DNA from: Arthrobacter globiformis NBRC 12137
GTDB lineage: Bacteria > Actinomycetota > Actinomycetes > Actinomycetales > Micrococcaceae
Assembly: GCF_000238915.1 (NCBI RefSeq)
Contig: NZ_BAEG01000085.1
Span: 310,001 to 374,000, forward strand
Direction of reading: 5' to 3'
Length of the DNA stretch: 64,000 nt
In this document: positions 14,639 through 24,007 of the stretch, in pieces
Layout: every line of letters starts with the position of its first letter
Position numbering within the stretch: the stretch's first letter is position 1
Translations under genes and position numbers: made by a program
The notes under the pieces: model-generated
What the model was told of the DNA's origin: nothing
Databases searched by the model: none
Seen by the model: the letters and a program-made list of their open reading frames with translations, nothing else

Positions 14639-16602
14639 CCGCCGGCTTCTGGGCCCACACCAGCAGGGTTCCCTGGCTGGGGAGCCGATTCGGCGAGGGC
14701 CCCGGGCCGAGCTTGCGAGGGCAGGGAGCCGGATTGGACTTGCGAGGTCAGGGGGCTGGTGGGGACACTGAGCTGGGACTCGAACATCCGGAAATAGCGG
14801 CCGCGGAGTGCCACCAGTTCCCGGTGCGTGCCCTGCTCCACGATCCGGCCGTCCTCCAGCATGTACACAATGTCCGCCTTCTCGATCGTGGCGAGCCGGT
14901 GGCTGATGGCGATGATGGTGCTGCTGCGCTCGGCGAACAGCCGGGTGAAGATCCTGTGCTCGGCCAGCGCGTCGATGGCGGAGGTGGGCTCGTCCATGAC
15001 CATGAACGAGGCGTTCCGGTAGAAGTTCCGCGCCATGGCCAGCCGCTGCCACTGCCCTCCGCTCAGTCCGCTGCCCTTGCGGCCGCGCGGATCCTCCATC
15101 CAGTTGCTGACGTGGTTGTCCAGTCCGTTGGGCAGCTTGTTGATGAAATCCAGGGCCTCGGCATCGGCGGCCGCGCGGCTGATCCGCTCGTCGTTCCGGG
15201 GCGAGTCGACATCGCCGAACAGGATGTTTTCGGCTGCGGTGGCGAACTCGTACCTAAGGAACTCTTGGCTGAGCACCGCCAGGTGGCGGTGCCAGGAGGT
15301 GACGTCGACGGCGGCGAGGTCCACGCCGTCGAGCATCACCTGGCCGGAATCCGGGCGGTAAAGCCCGGCCAGGATGCGGATCAGCGTTGACTTGCCGGCG
15401 CCGTTCTCCCCCACGATGGCGATGTGCTGGCCTTCGCTGATGGTCATGCTGATGCCGCGGATCACTTCGATGTCGCTGCCGGTGTAGGTGAAGCGGATGT
15501 CCCGAAGCTCCACTGTCTTGGGAGCCTGCAGCAGCGGCGGCGCGTGGCTGGAATGCACGGGCAGCGCCATGAACAGCTCATAGTCCTTGAGGTTGGCGAG
15601 GTCCTCGTCGATGGAGCTGAGCGAGGACACCAGGCTGTTCGCGGTGGACAGGGCCCGGCTGACGATCTGCTGGACGTAGAGGAACTGGCCCACCGGCTGG
15701 GCCCGGGCGATGATCTGGCCCACCACCCAGATGAGCGAGACAACCTCCGCGGCGTATTGCAGGGCGTCGGCCGCCAGCTGCTTGGGGATGTACCGCTTCT
15801 GGAAGTCCAGCCGGCGCTTCTCGTCGGCGTCCCGGAGCCGGGAGCGCAGGCCCATCAGGTACCCGACGATCCCGTACAGGCGCATCTCGGCAATGTGCTG
15901 CGGGCGGAGCAGGTTGGTTTCGATCATCCGCCGCTGCCGCCGCGAATCCACCTGGGTGTTCCAGTGCGCGATCTGCTCGCGGGACAGCTTGAACTGCAGG
16001 TACACGCTGGGCACGATCGCGACCAGCACGATCACCGCGATCCACCAGCTCACCAGCAGCAGTGCGCCGATGGCCAGGATCACAGACACCAGCTGGGTGA
16101 AGATGGCCGCGATCCGGTCCAGGACCCTGGCATAGGAATCGGAGAACCGCTTGGCGCGGTCGTAAAGGTCCACCGTTTCCTTGTCGTCATAACGCCAGAA
16201 GTCCAGCGCCAGGAACCGCTCGTACATCAGGTCGCCCACGATGGCCCCCACCCTGAAGCTCATGAGCTGCTGGATGTAGCGGTCCACGCTGCTGAAGGCT
16301 CCCCAGAACAGGCCCAGCGCGGCGGTGATGATGACGTAGACGATGGCCTGCTGCCCGGCGCCGGCGTCCCCGTTATAGGCGGCGGCCAGCGCAGTGGTGG
16401 TCAGGCCGGCGAAGTACGTCGTGACCAGGGGCAGGACCGCCGAGATCAGCGATCCGGCCACCTTCATGAGCACGGCACCTGGCGATGCGCGGAAACTGAC
16501 GCGGAGGACCTGGGCCACGGCCCGCGCATAGGGCTTCAGTGCCAGCCGCCGCTGGGGTTCCCTTTTCGGGTTCAGTTCGGCGGGATGGCGTGGTTGGGAC
16601 AT
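14635..16602 (-). CDS. ABC transporter, fused permease and ATPase (exporter type)
   Basis: 655 residues. An N-terminal permease domain has about six membrane segments (first near VLMKVAGSLISAVLPLVTTYF, strong pair near LVSVILAIGALLLVSWWIAVIVLV). The ATPase domain has Walker A IVGENGAGKSTLIRILAG, signature LSGGQWQRLAMAR, Walker B MVMDEPTSAID and switch His in ISHRL. A half-transporter of this kind works as a dimer, exporting an unknown substrate. The Pro/Ser/Gln-rich tail after the ATPase is unusual. ATG 16602 follows TAGGCT (16609-16614) by six bases. Confidence 0.92.
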   Translation of the reverse strand: MSQPRHPAELNPKREPQRRLALKPYARAVAQVLRVSFRASPGAVLMKVAGSLISAVLPLVTTYFAGLTTTALAAAYNGDAGAGQQAIVYVIITAALGLFWGAFSSVDRYIQQLMSFRVGAIVGDLMYERFLALDFWRYDDKETVDLYDRAKRFSDSYARVLDRIAAIFTQLVSVILAIGALLLVSWWIAVIVLVAIVPSVYLQFKLSREQIAHWNTQVDSRRQRRMIETNLLRPQHIAEMRLYGIVGYLMGLRSRLRDADEKRRLDFQKRYIPKQLAADALQYAAEVVSLIWVVGQIIARAQPVGQFLYVQQIVSRALSTANSLVSSLSSIDEDLANLKDYELFMALPVHSSHAPPLLQAPKTVELRDIRFTYTGSDIEVIRGISMTISEGQHIAIVGENGAGKSTLIRILAGLYRPDSGQVMLDGVDLAAVDVTSWHRHLAVLSQEFLRYEFATAAENILFGDVDSPRNDERISRAAADAEALDFINKLPNGLDNHVSNWMEDPRGRKGSGLSGGQWQRLAMARNFYRNASFMVMDEPTSAIDALAEHRIFTRLFAERSSTIIAISHRLATIEKADIVYMLEDGRIVEQGTHRELVALRGRYFRMFESQLSVPTSPLTSQVQSGSLPSQARPGALAESAPQPGNPAGVGPEAGG

Positions 16603-16639
16603 GGCTCCAGCCTAGTGCCGTGCCCCGGGACGGTGTCGG

Positions 16640-17170
16640 TTAGTACTCCTCGCCGTATTCGTACTCCGGGAAGTCGAAGCAGGCACTGTAGCCTGCGACC
16701 CTCAGCGATTCCGGGCCGTCCTCAAAAGACACGAACAGGTGCGTGCCGTCGCTGTGCAGGAGGTCGATGCGCCGCGCCCCGTGCGGGGTCGCACCGTCTT
16801 CCACCTTCCAGCCGTCCCTGGCCGCCATCAACTCCACGACCTCATCCAGGATGGCACCGCGGTCCACACCGGCCCCAACTTCGGCTACAGCGTCCCCGGT
16901 CCACTTGCGCCGGTCCCCGCCAGCGCAGGGCATCAGGCTGGAAGTATCGTGGGCGAACGTGGACAAGACCGCATTCTCAGGCAGCAGCCCCAGGATTTCC
17001 TGCTCCAAGGACATGACTTTGGATTTAGCTGATTCGAGGCTGACGTCCGTATTCTGTCCGGTTCCAGGCTGGCTGCAGGAAACCACCATTGCCAGAAGTG
17101 CTGCTGCTCCGGCCAGACGCCACGCCGGCGCGGGTCTGGACCTACCGTTCACGGACACTCGCTCCCCCAA
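16640..17170 (-). CDS. Putative lipoprotein
   Basis: 176 residues. The N-terminus is basic, then a hydrophobic stretch (LAGAAALLAMVVSC) ends in a lipobox with the acylated Cys at about residue 32, predicting a lipid-anchored outer-surface protein. The mature part is small and acidic and ends DFPEYEYGEEY. It contains SLEQEILGLLPENAVLSTF and a Cys-containing MPCAGGDRRKWTG segment. No known domain recognised. It lies between the ABC transporter and guaB; the 37-base gap to the ABC start allows no strong link because the ABC gene has its own -10. Confidence 0.78.
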   Translation of the reverse strand: MGERVSVNGRSRPAPAWRLAGAAALLAMVVSCSQPGTGQNTDVSLESAKSKVMSLEQEILGLLPENAVLSTFAHDTSSLMPCAGGDRRKWTGDAVAEVGAGVDRGAILDEVVELMAARDGWKVEDGATPHGARRIDLLHSDGTHLFVSFEDGPESLRVAGYSACFDFPEYEYGEEY

Positions 17171-17215
17171 TTTTCAGCCAGGTGTTCCGTGACCGAATAT
17201 ACAAGGCGGAGACGC

Positions 17216-17248
17216 AAAGGAGGTGGGGAGAACTCCCCACCTCCTTTT
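17216..17248. terminator. Terminator after guaB
   Basis: AAAGGAGGTGGGG (17216-17228) pairs with CCCCACCTCCTTT (17235-17247) around a six-base loop and is flanked by T residues on the lipoprotein-proximal side. It lies about 11 bases after the guaB stop on the minus strand. Confidence 0.8.
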
Positions 17249-17258
17249 CGACGTCGGC

Positions 17259-18770
17259 CTAGCGTGAACCGTAGTTCGGCGCCTCGACGGTCATCTGGAT
17301 GTCGTGCGGGTGCGATTCCTTCAGGCCGGCCGGGGTGATGCGGACAAACTTGCCGCGGGCCTTGAGCTCGGGAATGGTCGGGGAACCCACGTAGAACATG
17401 GTCTGGCGGAGGCCGCCCACCAGCTGGTAAGCCACCGACGCCAGCGGGCCGCGGTAGGCCACCCGGCCCTCGATGCCCTCGGGGATGAGCTTGTCATCGC
17501 CGGAGACGTCCGCCTGGAAGTAGCGGTCCTTCGAGTAGGACGTGTTCTTGCCGCGCGACTGCATGGCACCCAGGGAGCCCATGCCGCGGTAGCTCTTGAA
17601 CTGCTTGCCGTTGACGAAGATGAGCTCGCCCGGAGACTCGTCACAGCCGGCCAGCAGGGAGCCGAGCATCACGGTGTCAGCACCGGCGACCAGCGCCTTG
17701 CCGATGTCGCCGGAGTACTGGAGTCCGCCGTCGGCGATCAGCGGAACGCCGGCCGGAATGGCAGCTTTCGCCGATTCGTAGATGGCGGTGATCTGCGGAA
17801 CGCCCACGCCAGCCACGACGCGGGTGGTGCAGATGGAGCCCGGGCCTACGCCCACCTTGATGCCGTCGGCTCCGGCGTCGATCAGCGCCTGGGCGCCTTC
17901 GCGGGTGGCAGCCTGGCCGCCGATGATATCCACGTGCGCAGCAACCGGATCTGACTTGAGGCGGCGGATCATGTCCAGCACACCCTGCGAGTGGCCGTTC
18001 GCGGTATCCACAAAGAGGGCGTCAACGCCGGCGTCCACCAGCTTCATGGCCCGCTCCCAGCCGTCACCAAAGAAGCCGATGGCGGCACCGACACGCAGCC
18101 GGCCCTCGTCGTCCTTGGTGGCCAGCGGGTACTGCTCGGCCTTGGTGAAGTCCTTGGTGGTGATGAGGCCTTTCAGGCGTCCCTGCTCGTCCACCAGCGG
18201 GAGCTTCTCGATCTTGTTCGTGGCCAACTTGTGGGAGGCCTCTTCGCGGCTGATCCCGACGTGGCCGGTGACGAGCGGCATCTTGGTCATGACGTCGCTG
18301 ACCAGCCGGATCGGGAAGTCGGATTCCGGCACGAAGCGGGTATCGCGGTTGGTGACGATGCCGAGCAGCCGGTTGCCGTCGTCGACCACGGGAAGGCCGG
18401 AGACGCGGTAGCGGGCGCACAGTTCGTCAAGTTCCTGCAGCGTGGCCTCGGGGCCGATGGTGAGCGGGTTGGTGATCATGCCCGACTCGCTGCGCTTGAC
18501 GCGGTCCACCTGGTCGGCCTGGTCGTCGATCGCCAGGTTGCGGTGGACGACGCCGAGGCCGCCCTGGCGGGCCATGGCGATGGCCATCCGGGACTCGGTG
18601 ACAGTGTCCATGGCCGCGGAAAGCAGCGGCGTCTGGACGGTGATGCGCTTGGAGATCCGGGACGACGTGTCGGCGTCGGAGGGGATCACGTCGGTGTGGC
18701 CGGGAAGCAGCAGGACGTCGTCGTACGTCAGGCCGATGAAGCCGAAGGGGTCGTGCTCGGGCTGGGTCAT
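17259..18770 (-). CDS. guaB: IMP dehydrogenase
   Basis: Rate-limiting step of GMP synthesis, IMP to XMP with NAD+. 503 residues. Catalytic loop GVGPGSICTTRVVAGVGVPQ with Cys314, flap YFQADVSGDDKLIPEGIEGR, and two CBS domains inserted at about 97-215 (VSGLPVVDDGNRLLGIVTNRD and KLPLVDEQGRLKGLITTKD). Complete length. It begins at ATG 18770, with a 201-base upstream region before the acyltransferase stop. The upstream region contains TAGTAT on the minus strand near 18901-18906, a possible -10. Confidence 0.97.
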   Translation of the reverse strand: MTQPEHDPFGFIGLTYDDVLLLPGHTDVIPSDADTSSRISKRITVQTPLLSAAMDTVTESRMAIAMARQGGLGVVHRNLAIDDQADQVDRVKRSESGMITNPLTIGPEATLQELDELCARYRVSGLPVVDDGNRLLGIVTNRDTRFVPESDFPIRLVSDVMTKMPLVTGHVGISREEASHKLATNKIEKLPLVDEQGRLKGLITTKDFTKAEQYPLATKDDEGRLRVGAAIGFFGDGWERAMKLVDAGVDALFVDTANGHSQGVLDMIRRLKSDPVAAHVDIIGGQAATREGAQALIDAGADGIKVGVGPGSICTTRVVAGVGVPQITAIYESAKAAIPAGVPLIADGGLQYSGDIGKALVAGADTVMLGSLLAGCDESPGELIFVNGKQFKSYRGMGSLGAMQSRGKNTSYSKDRYFQADVSGDDKLIPEGIEGRVAYRGPLASVAYQLVGGLRQTMFYVGSPTIPELKARGKFVRITPAGLKESHPHDIQMTVEAPNYGSR

Positions 18771-18971
18771 GAGTGCGCCTCTTACCTTGGTTTACAGGTT
18801 CACGGGTAGGGGTTGCAGCCGATGACCAGCCCGTCATTACGGGACTGGCCTGTGCAGGGTTGGCTTGGGGCCAGGAGGTGGTTCTGGAGGAATTGAATTA
18901 ATACTAGAACCTTGGCGGCGATCCCCATATTCCGCGCTGGCATTGTGAGCAAGGGCACTACCGCATGCCGG

Positions 18972-21101
18972 CTATTTCCACCCCGTGGCGGCCAGGAGCC
19001 GCTTTTCGAACATCGGAATCATGGACTGGACGTACGTCTTGGTGAGGTGGTTGTCGTCCTTGTAGACGTAGACGTTGCCCACCACGGCCGGGCAGATGCC
19101 GTCGGCGCAGATGAAGTCGCTCATGTCCATCAGGTGCAGCCCGTCCACCTTGCCCCGGTACGCGTCCAGCGGCGACTTGGCGGCCAGTGATTCACCCAGG
19201 GGCGGGTTGCACTCCGGCGCGTCGGTGCCGTACTTCTGGACGCATTCGGGCATGTTGATGGCGAAGCGGGGGTTGTCCCGGACCCCGACTACGTCCATTC
19301 CGGCGTCAGTGAACGGCTTGATGCCCGCCAGGTAGCCGGGCACTTCGGTTTCGAACGGGGCTTCCTTGTGTGTGAGGGATGCCACCGTGAACACCGCGTC
19401 CGGCTTGTGCTCCATGACATACGCGGCGCTGGCCTTGTTGAAGGCGTTGCACTCGGCGTCGCGCTCCGGGGATTCGGCGCCGAACCGGCAGTTCCCCTTC
19501 AGGAGGGTGACCACCTCCCAGCCGTGGTCCCTGGCGATGGGGCCGAGCGCGGCCATGTACTGCTGCGCGTGGGAGTCGCCCAGCACCACGATCCGCTTGG
19601 TGACCTTGTCCGGCTTGCTGTTCTGCAGGCAGCCGTTGAGCAGCGGGTCACTGGGGACGTTTTCGTCGGTGCACAGCCCGTCGATGTCCGCCCACTCGTT
19701 TTTCATGGCGGCCGGTGCCGGAATCACGGTGGCCTCCGGCGTAGGCTTGCCGGCGTTCTCCGGCGCCAGTGCGGCGGCGCCCGGAGTCAGCTCCCGCGGC
19801 TGCGCCGCTGCTGCCGCCTCCTCCGCGTTCAGCTTGGTTTGCCACAGCGCGACCGGCCCGGCCAGCAGGGCGCCGCAGGCAACAATAACGACGGCGGTGC
19901 GCCAGGCCCGCAGTTGCGGCCAGTGCCACTCGCGCAGCGGCTTTTCCACGAAGCGGGTGGTCAGCACGGCCAGGACCACGGAAGCAGCCACAATGGCGAG
20001 GCCCTGAACCAGGTTGGGCGCCGCGATGCCGGTGCCCGCCAATGCCAGCACCAGGACCGGCCAGTGCCACAGGTACAGGGCGTAGGAGTTGTCCCCCAGG
20101 GCCACCAGCGGCCTGGAGCACAGGATCCGGTCCACGCCGAACCGGCTGCCGCTTTGCCCGGCGGCGATGATCGCAGCCGCGGCCAGCGTGGGCCACAGCG
20201 CAATGAAGCCCGGGAAGGACCGGTCCACGGTGAGGAGCAGGCCGCAGGAGATCATGGCGGCGAGCCCTGCCCAGCCCAGCACCACGCGCAGCGCCTTCCC
20301 CGGTTTCAGGTAGGGCAGCGCCAGGGCCAGCAGCGATCCCAGCGCGAACTCCCACAGCCGGGTCCGTGTGTCGAAGTAGGCGTATGCCTGGTTGCTGGCG
20401 GTCTGGTCGATGGAGAACACCAGGGAGGCGATGAAGATGCCGCTGAAGGCCACTATCAGGACGGTCCGGTAGCTGACTTCCCGGCGTCGCTGCAGCAGCC
20501 GCCACACCAGGGCGGAGCCGGCGAAGATGAGGGGCCAGAGAATGAACACCTGGCCCTGGATGGACAGGGACCAGAAGTGCTGAAGCGGGCTGGCTCCGGA
20601 GTGGTTCTGCGCATAGTAGTCCACCGCGCTGTTGGCCAGCAGCCAGTTCTGCCCGTAGAGGAGGGACGCCCACGCCTCATTGAGGACGTCGGGCCAGCGG
20701 CTCTGCGGCAGGACCAGCCAGGTTCCGGCGAGCACGCCCAGGATCACCACGACGGCGGCTGGGATCAGCCGCTTGAAGAGGTGCAGCCAGTGGCTCACGA
20801 GCCGCAGCGGCGTGCCCTTCTCCACCTTGCGGACGAAGGACAGGGTCAGCAGGAATGCGGAGATGAGGAGGAAGATGTCGACGCCGCCGGAAACCCGGCC
20901 GAGCCACACGTGGTAGGTGACGACCATGAGCACCGCGAGGGCGCGAAGGCCCTGGACCTCGGGCCGGTAGCCCGGCTTGGCCTTCAGGCGGGCAGCCCGC
21001 GGTTCATGGTTTTGTCCCCCTGCCGGCTCCTCGCGCGGCATGCTTCTCATCGGGTCAGTCGACCTCGCTTCTGGCACAGATAACCCCTCAAACGGCAGCA
21101 C
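18972..21101 (-). CDS. Membrane acyltransferase with C-terminal SGNH domain (OafA/YrhL type)
   Basis: 709 residues. The N-terminal acyltransferase_3 domain has about ten membrane segments, starting with YRPEVQGLRALAVLMVVTYH, where the His is the conserved catalytic residue. A C-terminal extracytoplasmic SGNH hydrolase-like domain has VVLGDSHAQQYMAAL (Ser in GDSH) and the Asp/His pair in YKDDNHLTKTY. This family O-acetylates cell-wall polymers or surface glycans. GTG 21101 is the longest start; ATG 21050 or 21041 (MPREEPAGGQ) are possible. It diverges from the DUF389 gene across a region with a perfect inverted repeat at 21119-21142. Confidence 0.88.
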   Translation of the reverse strand: MLPFEGLSVPEARSTDPMRSMPREEPAGGQNHEPRAARLKAKPGYRPEVQGLRALAVLMVVTYHVWLGRVSGGVDIFLLISAFLLTLSFVRKVEKGTPLRLVSHWLHLFKRLIPAAVVVILGVLAGTWLVLPQSRWPDVLNEAWASLLYGQNWLLANSAVDYYAQNHSGASPLQHFWSLSIQGQVFILWPLIFAGSALVWRLLQRRREVSYRTVLIVAFSGIFIASLVFSIDQTASNQAYAYFDTRTRLWEFALGSLLALALPYLKPGKALRVVLGWAGLAAMISCGLLLTVDRSFPGFIALWPTLAAAAIIAAGQSGSRFGVDRILCSRPLVALGDNSYALYLWHWPVLVLALAGTGIAAPNLVQGLAIVAASVVLAVLTTRFVEKPLREWHWPQLRAWRTAVVIVACGALLAGPVALWQTKLNAEEAAAAAQPRELTPGAAALAPENAGKPTPEATVIPAPAAMKNEWADIDGLCTDENVPSDPLLNGCLQNSKPDKVTKRIVVLGDSHAQQYMAALGPIARDHGWEVVTLLKGNCRFGAESPERDAECNAFNKASAAYVMEHKPDAVFTVASLTHKEAPFETEVPGYLAGIKPFTDAGMDVVGVRDNPRFAINMPECVQKYGTDAPECNPPLGESLAAKSPLDAYRGKVDGLHLMDMSDFICADGICPAVVGNVYVYKDDNHLTKTYVQSMIPMFEKRLLAATGWK

Positions 21102-21118
21102 AAAGTACCCATGTTACC

Positions 21119-21142
21119 GATTCGTGACATTCGAGACGAATC
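21119..21142. promoter_or_regulatory. Inverted repeat, candidate operator
   Basis: GATTCGT, ten bases, ACGAATC: perfect 7-bp arms. It lies 18 bases upstream of the farthest acyltransferase start, overlapping its probable promoter, and about 57 bases before a TATAGA -10-like element of the divergent DUF389 gene. A repressor or activator site is plausible; the regulator is unknown. Confidence 0.45.
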
Positions 21143-21247
21143 AAACGCCCGGGGTGTGATCCGCGTCTCAGCAGGGCGGATACCTGTTTCATGGGCACTA
21201 TAGAGTCGGCCCCTAGGGGATTTAGCGGCGTGGGATTGGAGAACCCG

Positions 21248-22216
21248 GTGATTGTGCAGATGCGCATTTGCGTTCCGGCCGAACTGACAACTCTTGTGGC
21301 TGACCTGTGCCAGCAGCAGGCCGGCACGGCCGAGGTTGCCCTGCATACGGGCGCCTCGATCCTTCCCAAAGGCGACGTGTTTGTGGTGCACGTTGCCCGG
21401 GAATCGGTGGAGGAGCTGATGGAGAAGCTCCGCGCCCTGAAGATTGAGAGTCTCGGTTCGGTTGCCCTTACAGCTCCGGACCTGGTTCTCTCCGACAGGG
21501 CCGACAGGGCTGAGGAAACGGCGCCCGGGGAAGGCGCCGACACGGTGATCTGGGACGAGGTGTCGCGGCAGACCGGTGAAGAGTCCCGGCTCAGCTGGAC
21601 TTTCCTGTCGTTCCTTGTGCTTGCCACCCTGCTCGCGGCCATCGGCATTGTCACCGACTCCACCATCGCCATCGTCGGTGCCATGGCCGTGGGGCCGGAG
21701 TTCGGGCCGCTGGCGGCGCTGGCTGTGGCTGTGGTGCGGGGAAACTGGAGCCTCGGCGGGCGCGCGGCGCTTGCCCTCGGTGTGGGCTTCCCTATCGCGA
21801 TGCTCAGCACCGCGCTGATCACGTGGCTTGCGCTGCCCGCGGACCTCTTTCCGCGTGACGTGCTGGACCGTGCCCCGGCGGCCGAGTTCATCTACCACCC
21901 GGGACCGTTTTCGCTGATCGTGGCTGTCCTCGCCGGCGCCGCCGGGATGCTTTCCGTGATCAGCGGGCGCTCGGCCGCCCTGATCGGCGTCTTTATTTCG
22001 GTGACCACCGTGCCCGCGGCCGGCTTTGTTGCTGTGGCGCTGGTCCTAGGCGAGTTCAGCAAAGCGGCCGGCTCTGCCCTGCAGCTGCTGGTGAACCTCG
22101 GCGGCATCGTGGCCGCCGCCGTCGCGGTCCTGTACTTTTACCGGCTGGTCACCAAACGGCTTCCCGACGGCGTCGCGCTGCGGCTGCGCGGCCAGGCCAT
22201 TCGCGCCCGGAGGTAG
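21248..22216 (+). CDS. DUF389 family membrane protein
   Basis: 322 residues. A soluble N-terminal domain of about 105 residues (VQMRICVPAELTTLVADLCQ) precedes the DUF389 membrane domain, beginning WTFLSFLVLATLLAAIGIV and VGAMAVGPEFGPLAALAVAVV. The latter is the family signature, and about six to seven membrane segments follow. The family is uncharacterised. GTG 21248 is preferred: GGATTGGAG lies just upstream and TATAGA at about 21199 would start transcription after the in-frame ATG at 21191. That ATG would add 19 residues. Confidence 0.82.
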   Translation: MIVQMRICVPAELTTLVADLCQQQAGTAEVALHTGASILPKGDVFVVHVARESVEELMEKLRALKIESLGSVALTAPDLVLSDRADRAEETAPGEGADTVIWDEVSRQTGEESRLSWTFLSFLVLATLLAAIGIVTDSTIAIVGAMAVGPEFGPLAALAVAVVRGNWSLGGRAALALGVGFPIAMLSTALITWLALPADLFPRDVLDRAPAAEFIYHPGPFSLIVAVLAGAAGMLSVISGRSAALIGVFISVTTVPAAGFVAVALVLGEFSKAAGSALQLLVNLGGIVAAAVAVLYFYRLVTKRLPDGVALRLRGQAIRARR

Positions 22217-22247
22217 AGGGCGCTTAACGCCGGACGCAGGAAGCGCA

Positions 22248-22286
22248 AAGGAGGCCCGGCCAGCAACAGCTGGACCGGGCCTCCTT
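22248..22286. terminator. Bidirectional terminator between the DUF389 gene and groEL
   Basis: AAGGAGGCCCGG and CCAGC (22248-22264) pair with GCTGG and CCGGGCCTCCTT (22269-22286), with a single bulged A and an AACA loop. It lies between two convergent genes. Confidence 0.85.
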
Positions 22287-22311
22287 GTGAAACCGCGGAG
22301 CGGGCAGCAGC

Positions 22312-23922
22312 CTAGTGGCTGTGGCCTGCGTGCTCGTTTTCCTCGGCGGGCTTCTCGGCCACGAGGGTCTCGGTGGTGAGCACCAGCGCAGCGATGGAGG
22401 CTGCGTTGCGCAGGGCGGCGCGGGTGACCTTGACGGGGTCGATGACGCCGGCCGCGATCAGGTCCTCGTACTCGCCGGACTTGGCGTTGAAGCCGTGGTG
22501 GACGGCGGATTCCGCAACCTTGGCAGCGACGACATAGCCGTCAAAGCCTGCGTTCTGGGCGATCCAGCGCAGCGGCTGGACCAGTGCACGGCGGACGATG
22601 CCGACGGCAGCAGCCGCGTCACCCTCGAGTGCCGTGACAGCCGGGTCCTCGTCGAGTGCCTTCAGTGCGTGGATCAGGGCGGAACCGCCACCGGCCACGA
22701 TGCCTTCTTCGAGGGCGGCGCGGGTGGAGGACACTGCATCTTCGATACGGTGCTTCTTTTCCTTCAGCTCAACCTCGGTGGCTGCGCCGACCTTGATCAC
22801 GCCGATGCCGCCGGCCAGCTTGGCCAGGCGTTCCTGCAGCTTTTCCCGGTCCCAGTCGGAGTCGGTGCGGGTCAGCTCGGCGCGCAGCTGGGCAACGCGT
22901 GCTGCGACGTCCTCGGCCGAACCAGCGCCGTCAACGATGGTGGTGTTGTCCTTGGTCACCGTGATGCGGCGGGCGGTACCCAGCACCTCGAGGCCCACGG
23001 AGTCCAGGCTCAGGCCCAGCTCAGGGGACACCACCTGGGCGCCGGTCAGCGTGGCGATGTCCTGCAGCATGGCCTTGCGGCGGTCGCCGAAGCCCGGAGC
23101 CTTGACGGCAACCACGTTCAGGGTGCCGCGGATGCGGTTGACGATCAGCGTGGACAGAGCCTCGCCGTCGACGTCCTCGGCGATGATGAACAGCGGCTTG
23201 GAGCTCTGCAGCGCCTTCTCCAGCAGCGGCAGGAATTCCTGCACCGAGGAGATCTTGCCCTGGTTGATCAGGATGAGGGCGTCCTCGAGGACGGCTTCCT
23301 GGCGCTCGGTGTCGGTGATGAAGTACGGGGACAGGTAGCCCTTGTCGAACTGCATGCCTTCGGTGAGAACCAGTTCGGTCTGCGTGGTGGAGGATTCCTC
23401 GATGGTGATCACACCATCCTTGCCCACCTTGCCGAATGCCTCGGCGAGCAGCTCGCCCACCTCGTCGCTCTGGGCGGAGATGGCGGCAACGTTGGCCACC
23501 TGGGTGCCCTCGACGGGACGGGCGTTCTCCAGCAGGCGTGCTGCGACGGCCTCGACGGAGACCTCGATGCCGCGCTTGATCTGGCCCGGAGCGGCGCCGG
23601 CAGCAACGTTGCGCAGGCCTTCCTTGACCAGTGCCTGGGCGAGCACGGTAGCTGTGGTGGTGCCGTCACCGGCGACGTCGTTCGTCTTGGTGGCGACTTC
23701 CTTGGCCAGCTGGGCGCCAAGGTTCTCGTACGGGTCGTCCAGCTCGATTTCCCGGGCGATGGTTACGCCGTCGTTCGTGATGGTGGGGGCGCCCCACTTC
23801 TTGTCCAGCACGACGTTGCGGCCGCGGGGACCAAGCGTCACCTTAACCGTGTTGGCGAGCTTGTCGATGCCGGCTTCAAGCGACCGGCGGGCAGCGTCGT
23901 TAAACGCAAGCTGCTTTGCCAT
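22312..23922 (-). CDS. groEL: 60-kDa chaperonin, GroEL1 type
   Basis: ATP-dependent chaperonin forming double rings with GroES. 536 residues from ATG 23922 (MAKQLAFNDAARRSLEAGID). Nucleotide-binding VTLGPRGRNVVLDKKWGAPT and DVAGDGTTTATVLAQAL are intact. The C-terminus is ENEHAGHSH, the His-rich tail typical of the groES-linked GroEL1 copy in actinobacteria, instead of the GGM repeats of the housekeeping GroEL2. A second groEL is therefore likely elsewhere in the genome. Co-transcribed with groES, 85 bases upstream, under the two CIRCE elements. Confidence 0.96.
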   Translation of the reverse strand: MAKQLAFNDAARRSLEAGIDKLANTVKVTLGPRGRNVVLDKKWGAPTITNDGVTIAREIELDDPYENLGAQLAKEVATKTNDVAGDGTTTATVLAQALVKEGLRNVAAGAAPGQIKRGIEVSVEAVAARLLENARPVEGTQVANVAAISAQSDEVGELLAEAFGKVGKDGVITIEESSTTQTELVLTEGMQFDKGYLSPYFITDTERQEAVLEDALILINQGKISSVQEFLPLLEKALQSSKPLFIIAEDVDGEALSTLIVNRIRGTLNVVAVKAPGFGDRRKAMLQDIATLTGAQVVSPELGLSLDSVGLEVLGTARRITVTKDNTTIVDGAGSAEDVAARVAQLRAELTRTDSDWDREKLQERLAKLAGGIGVIKVGAATEVELKEKKHRIEDAVSSTRAALEEGIVAGGGSALIHALKALDEDPAVTALEGDAAAAVGIVRRALVQPLRWIAQNAGFDGYVVAAKVAESAVHHGFNAKSGEYEDLIAAGVIDPVKVTRAALRNAASIAALVLTTETLVAEKPAEENEHAGHSH

Positions 23923-24007
23923 GGTTTGTCCTTTCAAGACAGAACCCCGTGCAGCCGCCCGGTCAGACAGAAATCAGACGCGGACGGCGGCACGGGGATC
24001 CAGAGAG

